In this document: positions 16,314-25,174 of the stretch, one piece after another
How the letters are laid out: the number at the start of each line of letters is the position of its first letter
Numbering within the stretch: position 1 is the stretch's first letter
NCBI RefSeq assembly: GCF_947499845.1
Contig: NZ_CANMPM010000014.1
Span: 1 to 64,000, forward strand
From: an uncultured Pseudokineococcus sp.
Lineage (GTDB): Bacteria; Actinomycetota; Actinomycetes; Actinomycetales; Quadrisphaeraceae
DNA length: 64,000 nt
Direction of reading: 5' to 3'
The notes under the pieces: generated by a model
What the model was told of the DNA's origin: nothing
Database searches by the model: none
What the model saw: only the letters and a program-made list of their open reading frames with translations
Translations under genes and position numbers: made by a program

Positions 16314-16915
16314 GCCAGGTGGCTGAGGAGCACGTCGGAGAGCAGGTCGACGGCGGCGCGCACCTCGGCGACCCCAGCCGGGCCGGGCGCGGCGACCGAC
16401 GCGACGAGCGCCCGGTCCACCCGCTCGAGCACGTCGTGGATGGCGTGGTGCTCCTCCTCGAGCCGGTCCACGACCGGCCCGAGCCGCGGGTCCTGCGCGC
16501 GCAGGCGCGGGAACATCGACTGGTCCTCGATGGTGTGGTGCGTCGTCACCACGCGGCAGTAGCTCTGGCAGTACGTGCCGAGCGTCCAGGCGTTCTGGCG
16601 CAGCGTCATGGTGGCGATGTGGCTGCGCGCGACGCCGGGCGGCACGGAGCCCGCCGCCACCTGGTCCACGAGGTCGTGGAGCTCGGCGAGCTCCGAGCGC
16701 AGGTGGTCGTGGACGTCGACGAGGTGGCGCCCCTGCGTGGCCTCGTCCTCGGTGTAGGTGCGCCCGGCGTCCGGCTCGGGGCCGCGGGGGCGGGCCGCCT
16801 CGTCCCACACCCGCTCGGCGCTGCGGCGGACGCCGTCGTCCGGGGTCGGGACCACGGGCAGCCCGGGCGCCGCGAAGCCGGCGCTGGTCGCGGTGGCGGG
16901 TGTCCGCTCGGGCAC
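16262..16915 (-). CDS. Hemerythrin-domain protein
   Basis: A 217-residue protein. An about 65-residue Pro-rich lead precedes a four-helix hemerythrin domain (about 70-210) with candidate di-iron ligands in VDVHDHLRSELAELH, TTHHTIEDQSMFP, EEEHHAIHDVLE and LLSHLAYEERELVEPL. GTG at 16915 follows AGGAGG by 4 nt. Such proteins bind O2, NO or sense redox state. It sits next to the SPL-type radical SAM gene on the same strand (41 bp apart), but a shared function is not evident. Confidence 0.9.
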   Translation of the reverse strand: MPERTPATATSAGFAAPGLPVVPTPDDGVRRSAERVWDEAARPRGPEPDAGRTYTEDEATQGRHLVDVHDHLRSELAELHDLVDQVAAGSVPPGVARSHIATMTLRQNAWTLGTYCQSYCRVVTTHHTIEDQSMFPRLRAQDPRLGPVVDRLEEEHHAIHDVLERVDRALVASVAAPGPAGVAEVRAAVDLLSDVLLSHLAYEERELVEPLARLGFV

Positions 16916-16956
16916 GGGTCCTCCTGGTCCTGCCGTCCTCGGGCCGGAGGCGGCGC

Positions 16957-18063
16957 TCAGGTCCAGTACAGCAGCCGGGTGGCGGGCAGCCGCTCGGCCA
17001 GCGCGGACTCGAACCACGTCCGCAGCTCGGCCATCACCGGCGCCGGGTAGACGTGCTTGACCGCCCCGTACTTCCCGCGCTTCTGGCGCCGGGCGTCCTC
17101 GTCCATCTCCAGGGCGGTGCGCGGGTACCAGCCCTGCAGCACCTCCTTGCTGCGCGGGGTGAAGCGGTGGGTGATGAGCTCGGTGGTGAGGTCGAGGCCG
17201 GGGACGTCGGCGGTCGCCGCGGCCACGGCGTCGAGGAGGGCGCCGTACTGCTCGCGCCACCCCTCGACCGGCATGATCGGCGCCATCGTCAGGCCGACGG
17301 GGTAGCCGGCGAGCGCCAGCCGGCGCAGCGCGCCCACCCGCTCGGGCATCCGCGCGGTCCCGCCCTCGAAGCGCTGCACGCCGAGGGCGTTGACGGACAG
17401 GCGCACCCGCGTCCGCCCGCCGTGCGGGAGGCCCAGCAGCGGCTCGACGTCGTCGAACTTCGTCGTGAACCGCATCTGCACCGGGCCGCCGAAGTCGGTC
17501 GTCCCGACGTGCGTGATCGCCTGCGACAGCGAGCCGGTGACGTGCTCGAGCGCGAGCGGGTCGGTGTAGCAGGAGGTCTCGAACGTCGTGCCCTCGGCGC
17601 GGCGGTCCTCGCTCGCGCTCGTCACGCCGCCGGTGCCGACGAGCGGGGCCACGCCGTCGAGCACCTCCTCGAGGTTGGCGTAGACGCGGGTGATCGGCGG
17701 CCCGCCGAGGGAGCCGGCGAGGTAGCAGTACTGGCAGTGGGCCGGGCAGCCCTCGGCGAGGTCGACGCGCCAGTCGGCGCTCGGCGGGATCGGCTGCGGG
17801 CGCCGCTTGCTCGGCGGGGCCACGACGACGGCCAGCGTCTGCTTCGCGAGCGCGTACGTGGAGCGCTCGTCCTCGCCGCGCAGCGGCGGCAGCCGGTCGC
17901 CCTTCAGCAGCTCGACGTCCTGGACCCCGGCCGCCTCGACGCGCCGCAGGATCCGCTGCCCGTGGGGCAGCTCGGCCGCCGAGCGCGTCACCAGGACGCG
18001 CTTCGGCACCCAGCGCCGCGGCGCGCGCGGCGCGGGGGCGGCCAGGGGAGCGGTCACGGTCAT
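16957..18063 (-). CDS. SPL-family radical SAM protein
   Basis: A 368-residue protein with the iron-sulfur motif CPAHCQYCYL (CxxxCxxC) and downstream strands SVNALGVQRFEGGTARM and MAPIMPVEGWREQYG characteristic of spore-photoproduct-lyase-like radical SAM proteins, a group widespread in non-sporulating actinobacteria. Family members use SAM and a [4Fe-4S] cluster; SplB itself reverses UV spore photoproduct. The role here is uncertain, perhaps DNA repair. The ATG start has no clear ribosome site. Confidence 0.87.
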   Translation of the reverse strand: MTVTAPLAAPAPRAPRRWVPKRVLVTRSAAELPHGQRILRRVEAAGVQDVELLKGDRLPPLRGEDERSTYALAKQTLAVVVAPPSKRRPQPIPPSADWRVDLAEGCPAHCQYCYLAGSLGGPPITRVYANLEEVLDGVAPLVGTGGVTSASEDRRAEGTTFETSCYTDPLALEHVTGSLSQAITHVGTTDFGGPVQMRFTTKFDDVEPLLGLPHGGRTRVRLSVNALGVQRFEGGTARMPERVGALRRLALAGYPVGLTMAPIMPVEGWREQYGALLDAVAAATADVPGLDLTTELITHRFTPRSKEVLQGWYPRTALEMDEDARRQKRGKYGAVKHVYPAPVMAELRTWFESALAERLPATRLLYWT

Positions 18064-18225
18064 ACCGGCACAACACCCGCGACCTCGGCGACCATCCGAC
18101 GAGGGGCGCCTCTCTGCCGCCGCCGGGGAGGACGAAGGCGGCCTCCGCGCAGCATCCGCGCCTCTGACCTGGAACGACGCCCGGGCGGGAGAGCTTCGTC
18201 CTCCTCGGCGGCGACCAACGCGGTC

Positions 18226-18624
18226 TCAGCCGGCGGCCTCCTCGCGCTCGACGTGCTGCACCGTGCGCTGCAGCAGGCACAGCTCGTTGCCCTCGGGGTC
18301 CGCGAGCACGACCCACGTGACGTCGTCGCCCTGCCCGACGTCGACGCGGCGGGCCCCGAGCGCCTCGAGCCGGGCCAGCTCCTCGGCCGTGGTCGACCCG
18401 TCGGCCCGCAGGTCGAGGTGCAGGCGGTTCTTCACCGTCTTGGCCTCGGGGACCCGCAGGACGTCGATCGTCAGCCCGGCGGCGGCGGCCCCGCCCGGCG
18501 GGCCGATGCTGATGCCGTCGGCGTCCTCGTCGACCTGCTGCCAGCCGAGGACGGCGCACCAGAAGTCGGCGACGGGGCGCGGGTCCACGGCGTCGAGGGC
18601 GATGGCGGCGATGCGGCTCGTCAT
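18226..18624 (-). CDS. VOC family (glyoxalase-like) protein
   Basis: A 132-residue protein of the glyoxalase/bleomycin-resistance fold: MTSRIAAIALDAVDPRPVADFW at the N-terminus, KNRLHLDLRADG in the middle and WVVLADPEGNELCLLQ at the C-terminus, where His and Glu are the expected metal ligands. The ATG at 18624 is preferred because homologues begin there; an ATG at 18636 is in frame. Substrate unknown; stand-alone gene. Confidence 0.85.
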   Translation of the reverse strand: MTSRIAAIALDAVDPRPVADFWCAVLGWQQVDEDADGISIGPPGGAAAAGLTIDVLRVPEAKTVKNRLHLDLRADGSTTAEELARLEALGARRVDVGQGDDVTWVVLADPEGNELCLLQRTVQHVEREEAAG

Positions 18625-18688
18625 GTCCGGCAGCATGGCCCCGCAGGCGCCGCTGCGGCGCCGTGCGCGACGACGGAGGTGCCCGCTG

Positions 18689-19198
18689 GTGGTCGAGGAG
18701 CTCGAGCCCCACGAGGAGGACACGGCCGAGGGGCCCGCGACCCCGGCGCAGGCGCCGGAGGACCCCCTGCTCAGCGCTCCCCCGACCCCCGCCCCGCTCG
18801 TGGGCACGTGGGAGGCGTCCGGCGAGGTGCTCGACGAGGACGGCGTGACGGTCGTCGGCGCCGTCACCGGGATCGACGTCTACCGGTGGCTCGGGCCGAC
18901 CGTCGTCCACGAGGTCGACGTCGAGGTCGCCGGGCGGCGCACCCGGGCGCTCGAGGTCCTCGAGCCCTTCGACCCCGCGCTCGGCGCCTTCCCGACGCGG
19001 GCCTACGACGACGCGGGCGGCGTCGCGTCGTCGACGGCGTCCGTCGACGCGGGCGGCACGTGGGCCTTCCGGGCGCCGGGGGCGCGCGCCACCCTGCGCG
19101 TCGCCGAGGACGGCACCGCCATGAGCGCCGAGTGGGTCCGGGAGACGCCGGGCGGCGACGTCCCCTGGATGCGGCTGACCTGGCGTCGCACCTCCTGA
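18689..19198 (+). CDS. DUF1579/lipocalin-like protein
   Basis: A 169-residue protein with an acidic Pro-rich N-terminus, then a beta-rich domain (about 35-169) beginning PLVGTWEASGEVLDEDG and ending WMRLTWRRTS, a layout like the DUF1579 or fatty-acid-binding-like beta-barrel families. GTG at 18689 has GGAGGT 8 nt upstream. Neighbours do not suggest a function. Confidence 0.65.
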   Translation: MVEELEPHEEDTAEGPATPAQAPEDPLLSAPPTPAPLVGTWEASGEVLDEDGVTVVGAVTGIDVYRWLGPTVVHEVDVEVAGRRTRALEVLEPFDPALGAFPTRAYDDAGGVASSTASVDAGGTWAFRAPGARATLRVAEDGTAMSAEWVRETPGGDVPWMRLTWRRTS

Positions 19199-19246
19199 GG
19201 CCCCACCCCCGCGCGGGCGCCGGGCCCGTCGGCCTCGGCACCGCCG

Positions 19247-19273
19247 GGGCTCGGGCCGTCAGCCCCCGAGCCC
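19247..19273. terminator. Short GC hairpin between convergent genes
   Basis: GGGCTCGGG (19247-19255) pairs with CCCGAGCCC (19265-19273) across a 9-nt loop, overlapping the end of the LysE-type gene. A possible bidirectional terminator without a T-run. Confidence 0.4.
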
Positions 19274-19879
19274 GGCGAGCAGCGAGAGCGCCAGCGCCGT
19301 CATGACGACGGCGATGAGCGCGTCGAGCACCCGCCAGGCCCCGGGCCGCGCGAAGAGCGGCCTCAGGAGGCGGGCCCCGAAGCCCAGGGCGAGGAACCAG
19401 GCGGCGCTCGCCGCGACCGCCCCGACGGCGAAGGACCACCGGTCGTCGCCGTGGGTGCCGGCGATGGAGCCGAGCAGCACGACCGTGTCGAGGTAGACGT
19501 GCGGGTTGAGCCACGTCAGGGCGAGCGCGGTGGTGAGCGCCCCGGCGAGGGTCCCGCGCTCGGGGGCGGTGCGGGCGTCGAGCGCCGCGTCGGCCAGGCG
19601 CACGGCCCGCCGCAGCGCGTGGGCGGCGTAGCCGAGGAGGAAGGCCGCGCCGCCGACGCGCACGACGACGAGCGCCCACTCGGCCTGCTGCACGAGCGCG
19701 CCGACGCCCGCGACGCCCGCGGTGATGAGGACGACGTCCGAGGCGGCGCAGACCGCGACGACGGCGCCGACGTGCTCCCCGCGAAGCCCCTGGCGCAGCA
19801 CGAAGGCGTTCTGCGCGCCGATGGCGACGATGAGCGAGAGGCCGAGCCCGAGGCCGGCGAGCAGGGCGTGCGCGTCCAC
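19259..19879 (-). CDS. LysE/ArgO family amino acid exporter
   Basis: A 206-residue membrane protein, the normal ArgO length, with about six hydrophobic segments. Signature features are LSLIVAIGAQNAFVLRQGLR near the N-terminus and LALTWLNPHVYLDTVVLLGS in the middle. The family exports basic amino acids such as lysine or arginine. GTG at 19879 is chosen; TAGCGT, a -10-like box, ends about 7 nt upstream, which would fit a leaderless mRNA. No LysG-type activator is adjacent. Confidence 0.9.
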   Translation of the reverse strand: MDAHALLAGLGLGLSLIVAIGAQNAFVLRQGLRGEHVGAVVAVCAASDVVLITAGVAGVGALVQQAEWALVVVRVGGAAFLLGYAAHALRRAVRLADAALDARTAPERGTLAGALTTALALTWLNPHVYLDTVVLLGSIAGTHGDDRWSFAVGAVAASAAWFLALGFGARLLRPLFARPGAWRVLDALIAVVMTALALSLLAGLGG

Positions 19880-19986
19880 GGGCGCGACGCTAGGGGCCGC
19901 CCGTCCGCGCGGCCGCCCTCCCCGGTCCTCCGGCGCCGAGCTCGTCGCGCACCGGGCCGGCTCCACCCCGGCCCGGGCCGGGGACG

Positions 19987-20361
19987 TCAGGGGGCGAAGA
20001 GGTCACCCGACATCTGCCCGCCGCTGCTGGCGAGACTGACGACGAAGGCGACGATCACGCCGACGTAGGCGAGGACGACGAGCAGCAGGAGCGCGCCGAG
20101 GACGACGCCGGTGATCGCGAAGCCCTTGCCGCCCTCGCCGGTCCGCTTGATCTCCCGCAGCGCGAGGACGCCGAAGACGAGGCCGACGAGGGGCGCGGCG
20201 AAGCCGAGGCAGATGGCGACGATCGCCTTGCTGTTCGTCGCCGCGGTCGACGTCGGCGACGGACGGCCGCCGTAGGGCTCGGCCTGGCCGTACGGCGCGG
20301 GCTGCCCGTACGTGGGCTGCCCGTAGGGGGCCGGCTGCTGGCGGTACGGGTCGTCGCTCAC
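19987..20361 (-). CDS. DUF4190 domain membrane protein
   Basis: A 124-residue protein. An N-terminal Tyr/Pro/Gln repeat region (YGQPTYGQPAPYGQ) is followed by two hydrophobic segments (AIVAICLGFAAPLVGLVFGV, VLGALLLLVVLAYVGVIVAF) around LREIKRTGEGGKGFAITG, the DUF4190 signature. Such small proteins are common in actinobacterial membranes; function unknown. GTG at 20361 has AGGAG 7 nt upstream. Confidence 0.88.
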   Translation of the reverse strand: MSDDPYRQQPAPYGQPTYGQPAPYGQAEPYGGRPSPTSTAATNSKAIVAICLGFAAPLVGLVFGVLALREIKRTGEGGKGFAITGVVLGALLLLVVLAYVGVIVAFVVSLASSGGQMSGDLFAP

Positions 20362-20505
20362 GGGCTGCTCCTGCGTCGGTCGGTGGGACCGCAGCCTGCC
20401 GCGCGAGCGGGTCCGGCGCCCGCGGCACGCCCGGACGGGGCGCACGACCGCCCGTCCGGGTGCGAGCCCAGGGCGGTCCGAGGGCCGCACCCGACGACGG
20501 GCCGC

Positions 20506-21078
20506 TCAGCGGGCGAGGGAGGGGAAGCTCCACGCGATCGGCGTCCCGGCGGTCACGGTCCGGCCGCAGGGGAAGCTGGCGTTGACGCCGGACTGGCGCA
20601 CGTTGTCGAGGCGCACCTCGAAGTGGAGGTGGCTGCCGTAGCTGTTGCCGGTGCTGCCGACGTAGCCGATGACCTGCCCCTCCTTCACGGTCTGGCCCGG
20701 CGTGACGGCGAGCTTGCTGAGGTGCGCGTAGATGGTGCGGTAGCGCGTGCCGTGGTGGAGACGGACGAAGATGCCGTAGCTGGCGGAGTCCGCCCGTGTC
20801 CCGGCGATGCTGACGACACCGCTGTCGGCGGCCCGCACGGGCGTGCCCGTGGCCGCCGCGATGTCGACCCCCCCGTGCGCCGCGCCCGAGGAGCAGTACT
20901 TCCCGATGACGCCCGTCACCCGGCCGGTCGTCGGGACGGACATGGCGCCGGTCTCGGCGTGCGCGGGGACGAGCGACGCCGTCGTGGCGACGACGACGGC
21001 CGCGGCCACGCCGGCGAGGCGTCCGAGCCCGCGACGCAGGCCACGGGCGGTGGTCGGGCGGGTGCTGGTGGTCGTCAT
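20506..21078 (-). CDS. Secreted M23 family zinc metallopeptidase
   Basis: A 190-residue exported protein. An Arg-rich n-region, a hydrophobic core (LAGVAAAVVVATTASLVP) and an AHA|ET-type cleavage site near residue 40 form the signal peptide. The LytM/M23 domain (about 50-180) has HGGVD (metal ligands His and Asp) and SHLHFEVRL (HxH). The family cuts cross-links in peptidoglycan. ATG at 21078. The gene follows the SDR gene after a 176-bp structured leader, so it likely has its own promoter. Confidence 0.9.
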   Translation of the reverse strand: MTTTSTRPTTARGLRRGLGRLAGVAAAVVVATTASLVPAHAETGAMSVPTTGRVTGVIGKYCSSGAAHGGVDIAAATGTPVRAADSGVVSIAGTRADSASYGIFVRLHHGTRYRTIYAHLSKLAVTPGQTVKEGQVIGYVGSTGNSYGSHLHFEVRLDNVRQSGVNASFPCGRTVTAGTPIAWSFPSLAR

Positions 21079-21254
21079 CGGAAGGTCCCCCCGGTGGCTC
21101 GTGCGCCGGCGCCGCCGGTGCTCCGGGCGGCGCGCTCTCCCCGGGGGCATCGGCGCGGCCGCCGCCATCCTTGACGCCCAGGTCTCGACCCGGTCACACC
21201 CCGGTCTCGTCCGGGTCACGCGCCCTCGGGTGGGCGACGACGCGGCCGAGGGCG
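21079..21254 (-). other. Leader of the M23 peptidase gene, possible c-di-AMP riboswitch
   Basis: The 176 bp between the SDR stop and the peptidase ATG hold no ORF but several GC-rich stems. Near the start codon the leftward strand reads GAGCCACCGGGGGGACC, which recalls the 3' core of actinobacterial ydaO (c-di-AMP) leaders often placed before cell-wall hydrolase genes. The match is partial and was judged by eye only. Confidence 0.25.
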
Positions 21255-22112
21255 TCAGCCGCTGCGCAGCAGGCGTCGGCCCGGGCCGGTGGACCGGGCG
21301 AGCAGGCCCAGCACCCGGGTCGACGCCCCCGGCACGAGGCGCTCCAGCAGCGCGGGCAGCCGCGCCGACCAGCCGACGAGCAGGCGCGGGCGCCGCCGCT
21401 CGACGGCGCGCAGGACCTGCTCGGCGACGTCGGCCGGGTCCATCGTCAGCAGGCGCTGGAAGGACGCGCGCCCCGCCGCCACGTCCTCGGCGGACAGGCT
21501 CGCGGCGCCGCGGGCGTCCTGCGCGATGCGGGTGCGCACGCCCCCCGGCATGACGCACGTGACGCCGACCCCGTCGGGGCGCAGCTCGGCGCGGAGGGCC
21601 TCCGTGAAGCCGCGGACGGCGAACTTGCTCGTGGCGTAGGCGCTCTGGCCGGGCGGCGCGACGACGCCGAAGATGCTCGCCACCGTGACGACGTGCGAGC
21701 CCGGCTGCTCCCGCAGCGCCGGGAGCAGCGCGCAGACCACCTGGACCGTGGCCCGGAGGTTCACCTCGACGACCCACCAGAACTCCTCGAGCGTGAGGTG
21801 GCGGAACAGGCCGCCGAGGGCCACCCCGGCGTTGCTCACGACGAGGGTCACGCGCGGGTGGTCGGCGCGGACGGCGTCGAGCGCGCGCGCCGTCGCGTCG
21901 CGGTCGGCGAGGTCGACGACGTAGGTCCGCACCGCGAGGCGGGGGTGCGCCGCCCGCAGGGACGAGGCCACGCCCTCGAGCCGCTCGGCGTCCCGGTCGA
22001 GCAGCGCGAGGTGGCTGCCGCGCGCGGCCAGCGCCCGCGCGAGCGCCTCGCCGATGCCGCTGGCGGCACCGGTGACGACGGCCGTGCCGCCCTCGACGAC
22101 GTAGGGGCGCAC
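21255..22112 (-). CDS. Short-chain dehydrogenase/reductase
   Basis: A 285-residue classical SDR. The cofactor site is AVVTGAASGIGEALARAL, with an acidic Asp after the second strand (LLDRDAERL) that favours NAD(H). SNAG is present as SNAGVA, catalytic Ser as VTVASIFGVV, and YxxxK as YATSKF. GTG at 22112 follows GGGAGG by about 9 nt; a longer in-frame extension has no ribosome site. Substrate unknown. It may be cotranscribed toward the M23 gene, though 176 bp separate them. Confidence 0.9.
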   Translation of the reverse strand: MRPYVVEGGTAVVTGAASGIGEALARALAARGSHLALLDRDAERLEGVASSLRAAHPRLAVRTYVVDLADRDATARALDAVRADHPRVTLVVSNAGVALGGLFRHLTLEEFWWVVEVNLRATVQVVCALLPALREQPGSHVVTVASIFGVVAPPGQSAYATSKFAVRGFTEALRAELRPDGVGVTCVMPGGVRTRIAQDARGAASLSAEDVAAGRASFQRLLTMDPADVAEQVLRAVERRRPRLLVGWSARLPALLERLVPGASTRVLGLLARSTGPGRRLLRSG

Positions 22113-22232
22113 CGAGCCCACCTCCCTGGGAGCCGACGCCGCCCCGGCCGGGCGGCGAGATCGCATCCTGCCCGGCGCGTCGCGCCCCCGCGCCCCGGCG
22201 GCGGTCGCGGACGAGCCGGGCGGATCGGGACG

Positions 22233-22297
22233 AGACGCGTCTTGACGACGCCCCACGACCGTGGTCCCCTTCCGGGGCACGACCTGGAAATCGTTTT
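22233..22297 (+). promoter_or_regulatory. Two LacI-type palindromes upstream of the xylanase
   Basis: AGACGCGTCT at 22233-22242 is a perfect 10-bp palindrome. AAATCGTTTT at 22288-22297 is symmetric at 8 of 10 bases. Both have the central CG step typical of LacI-family operators. TTGACG (22242-22247) could be a -35 box, but no good -10 follows at standard spacing. Sequestration by a sugar-responsive LacI protein is an inference. Confidence 0.45.
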
Positions 22298-22334
22298 AGT
22301 CGCAGCGAGGGCGCTGCGCACGAGGAGGAGCTCC

Positions 22335-25064
22335 ATGGGACGACGACGTCTGGGAGCCGGGGCCCTGGCCCTCGGCGTGCTCGCACCGCTCGGCGTGGTG
22401 CTGGCACCGACCGCCGGCGCGGAGCCGGCGACGGTCTACGAGACGGGCTTCGAGGACGGCCCGTCGGGCTGGTTCGGCCGCGGCACCGCCGAGGTCGAGG
22501 TCAGCACCGCGCAGGCCCGGACCGGGGAGGCCAGCCTGCTCACCACCGGCCGGACCCAGGCCTGGAACGGCCCGGCGCTCGACGCGCTGGGCCTCATGCC
22601 CGCCGGCACGTACGAGGTCGAGGCGTGGGTGCGCCTCGTCGACGGCAGCGGTGAGGACGCGGTCACGATGAGCGTCGCGCGCACCCCGCAGGGCGGCGAC
22701 GCGGCGTTCGACTCGGTGGCCTACCAGGTCCCGGTGACCGACAGCGGCTGGACGCGGGTCGGCGGGACCTACGAGCACGGCACGCAGAACAGCCAGCTCG
22801 AGCTGTACCTGGAGAGCCCCGACGCCACGCAGGCGTACTACGTCGACGACGTGAGCATCGTCGGCGAGGCCGCGCCGCCGCCGGGCGACAGCACGCGCAG
22901 CGACCTGCGCACCGACTTCGAGGACGGCCTGCAGGGCTGGGGCCCGCGCGGGGACGCCCAGGTCGCCCTGTCCACCGACGACGCCCACGGCGGCAGCGCG
23001 AGCCTGCTGACGACGAACCGCCTGCAGAGCTGGCAGGGCCCGGCCCTCGACGTCACGAGCGCCCTGGCGATCGGCCAGCGCGTGCAGGTCTCGATGTGGG
23101 TGCGCCTCGCCCCGGGGCAGGAGCCGACGGGCCTGAGCGCGACCGTCCAGCGCGACCGCGGCACCGCCACGAGCTACGACGGCGTCGCCGGGGCCAGCGG
23201 CCAGGTCACGGCCGACGCCTGGACCGAGCTGCGGGGCACCTACACCCTCGGCGCGCCGGTCGACACGGCCACCCTCTACGTCGAGGGGACCGCCGGCGTC
23301 GACTTCTACCTCGACGACGTCGCGGTCGTCGGCGTCGAGGAGACGCCGATCCAGGACGTGCCGGCCCTCCAGGACATCCTGGCGGCCGACGGCATCGAGC
23401 ACACCGGCGTCGCGATCGACCCGCGCGAGACGGTCGGCCGCCCCTCGGAGCTCCTCCAGAAGCACTACAGCGCCTTCACGCCGGAGAACGACGGCAAGCC
23501 CGCCGAGATCCAGCCCGTCGAGGGGCAGTTCACCTTCGGCGACCTCGACGCGCTGCTCGACTACGCCGACGCGACCGGCACCGACGTCTACTACCACGTG
23601 CTCGTCTGGCACTCCCAGACGCCGGACTGGTTCTTCCTCGACGGCGACCGGCCCCTCACGAGCAGCCCCGAGGACCAGGCGCTGCTGCGCTCGCGCATGG
23701 AGGCGCACATCCGGGCGATCTCCGAGCACGTCGCGGAGCGCTACCCCGACGGCGACAGCCCGATCTGGGCGATGGACGTCGTCAACGAGGTCATCAACGA
23801 CGGGCCGAACGGCAACCCGCACGACATGCGGGACAGCCGCTGGTTCCAGGTGCTCGGCGAGGGCTTCGTCGACGAGGCCTTCCGCCTCGCCGACCAGTAC
23901 TTCCCCGGGGTCGAGCTCTTCATCAACGACTACAACACCGAGATCCCGTCCAAGCGCGAGGACTACCTCTCGCTCGTCGCCGCGCTGCAGGAGCGGGGCG
24001 TGCCGGTCGACGGCGTCGGGCACCAGGCGCACGTCGACTTCGCCCGGCCCGTGGAGTGGCTCGACGACACCATGGACGCCGTCACCGCGCTCGACCCGTC
24101 GCTGCTGCAGGCGATCACCGAGCTCGACGTCAACTCCTCCACGGAGAACCGCGGGGCCGACGTCGGCAGCGGGGGCACGTACGTGCCCGTCACGGAGGAC
24201 AGGGAGAAGGCGGCGGCCGAGCTCGGGTACTACTACCGCGACCTCTTCGCCATGCTGCGCACGCACAGCGACTCCCTGGCGTCGGTGACCTTCTGGGGCA
24301 TCAGCAACGCGCGCAGCTGGCTGCGCACGTGGCCCGGCCCGCGCCCGTGGGAGCAGCCGCTGCCCTTCGACGACGACCTGCAGGTGCTCCCCGCCTACTG
24401 GGGGGTCGTCGACCCGTCGCAGCTGCCGCCGCGGCCCGAGGACTTCCTCCCGCCGCGCTTCGAGGGCCCGCAGACCGTCGAGGTCGTGGCCACCGACCCC
24501 GACGGCACGCCGGTGGACTACGCGCTGCCAGCCGTCCGCGACACCCGTGACGGCGTCGTCACCCCGACGTGCGCTCCGGCGCCCGGCTCGGTCTTCGCCC
24601 TCGGCATGACCGAGGTCACGTGCACGGCGAGCGACAGCGCGGGCAACACCACCCCGGCGACGACCTTCGACGTCGTCGTCACCGCCCCGCCGACCCAGGC
24701 GGAGCTCACGACGGAGCTGCGGCGCGACGAGGTCCGGGCGAAGGTCGGGCAGAAGCTCACCGTGCCCGCGTCGGTGGAGAACACCGGCGCCGGGACGCTC
24801 GTGGGCGGCTCCCTCGCCACGACGTGCGTGCAGACGAACACCGGCGAGGCCGGGGCCGGGGCGGCGTCGCTCGCGCCGGTCGACGGCACCGCGGACCGCG
24901 TCGGACGCCGCGACTACGGCGCCGGCCAGGGCACGGCGCTCGTCCTGCGGGGCACCGCGACGGCGCCCGGCGTCGTCGAGATGACCTGCACGACGACGAT
25001 GGCCGACGACTGGGGCACCGACCTCGAGGCCTCGGCCGACCTCGTGGTGGAGGTCCGCCGCTGA
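22335..25064 (+). CDS. Secreted multidomain GH10 endo-1,4-beta-xylanase
   Basis: A 909-residue exported enzyme that cuts the xylan backbone. Signal peptide 1-29 (cleavage AGA|EP). Two carbohydrate-binding modules of the CBM4/9 type (about 36-175, TGFEDGPSGWFGRG..; about 193-335, TDFEDGLQGWGPRG..). GH10 catalytic barrel (about 345-695) with acid/base Glu485 in DVVNEVIND and nucleophile Glu596 in AITELDVN. HYR-like domain (about 715-790, VTCTASDSAGNTTP) and a C-terminal beta domain. ATG at 22335 has GAGGAGGAG just upstream. The two tandem binding modules suggest attachment to insoluble plant fibre. Confidence 0.95.
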   Translation: MGRRRLGAGALALGVLAPLGVVLAPTAGAEPATVYETGFEDGPSGWFGRGTAEVEVSTAQARTGEASLLTTGRTQAWNGPALDALGLMPAGTYEVEAWVRLVDGSGEDAVTMSVARTPQGGDAAFDSVAYQVPVTDSGWTRVGGTYEHGTQNSQLELYLESPDATQAYYVDDVSIVGEAAPPPGDSTRSDLRTDFEDGLQGWGPRGDAQVALSTDDAHGGSASLLTTNRLQSWQGPALDVTSALAIGQRVQVSMWVRLAPGQEPTGLSATVQRDRGTATSYDGVAGASGQVTADAWTELRGTYTLGAPVDTATLYVEGTAGVDFYLDDVAVVGVEETPIQDVPALQDILAADGIEHTGVAIDPRETVGRPSELLQKHYSAFTPENDGKPAEIQPVEGQFTFGDLDALLDYADATGTDVYYHVLVWHSQTPDWFFLDGDRPLTSSPEDQALLRSRMEAHIRAISEHVAERYPDGDSPIWAMDVVNEVINDGPNGNPHDMRDSRWFQVLGEGFVDEAFRLADQYFPGVELFINDYNTEIPSKREDYLSLVAALQERGVPVDGVGHQAHVDFARPVEWLDDTMDAVTALDPSLLQAITELDVNSSTENRGADVGSGGTYVPVTEDREKAAAELGYYYRDLFAMLRTHSDSLASVTFWGISNARSWLRTWPGPRPWEQPLPFDDDLQVLPAYWGVVDPSQLPPRPEDFLPPRFEGPQTVEVVATDPDGTPVDYALPAVRDTRDGVVTPTCAPAPGSVFALGMTEVTCTASDSAGNTTPATTFDVVVTAPPTQAELTTELRRDEVRAKVGQKLTVPASVENTGAGTLVGGSLATTCVQTNTGEAGAGAASLAPVDGTADRVGRRDYGAGQGTALVLRGTATAPGVVEMTCTTTMADDWGTDLEASADLVVEVRR

Positions 25065-25097
25065 CGAGACGGCGCTGACGAGAAGGCGCTGAGGCAC

Positions 25098-25146
25098 GAC
25101 GACGGGGCCCGTCCCCTCCCGGTGGGAGGGGGCGGGCCCCGTCGTC
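25098..25146. terminator. Strong bidirectional hairpin between xylanase and GH42 genes
   Basis: Arms 25098-25120 and 25124-25146 pair over 23 bp with one mismatch and a 3-nt loop (GGT). It lies between two convergent stop codons, so it can end both transcripts. No T-run is present. Confidence 0.8.
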
Positions 25147-25174
25147 CGTGCTGGTGCCGTGGCGCGGGGCGGCC

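Noticed and set aside
16957-18063. Evidence of sporulation from the SPL-type gene
   Set aside because: SPL-like radical SAM proteins are common in non-sporulating actinobacteria and no other sporulation gene is seen.
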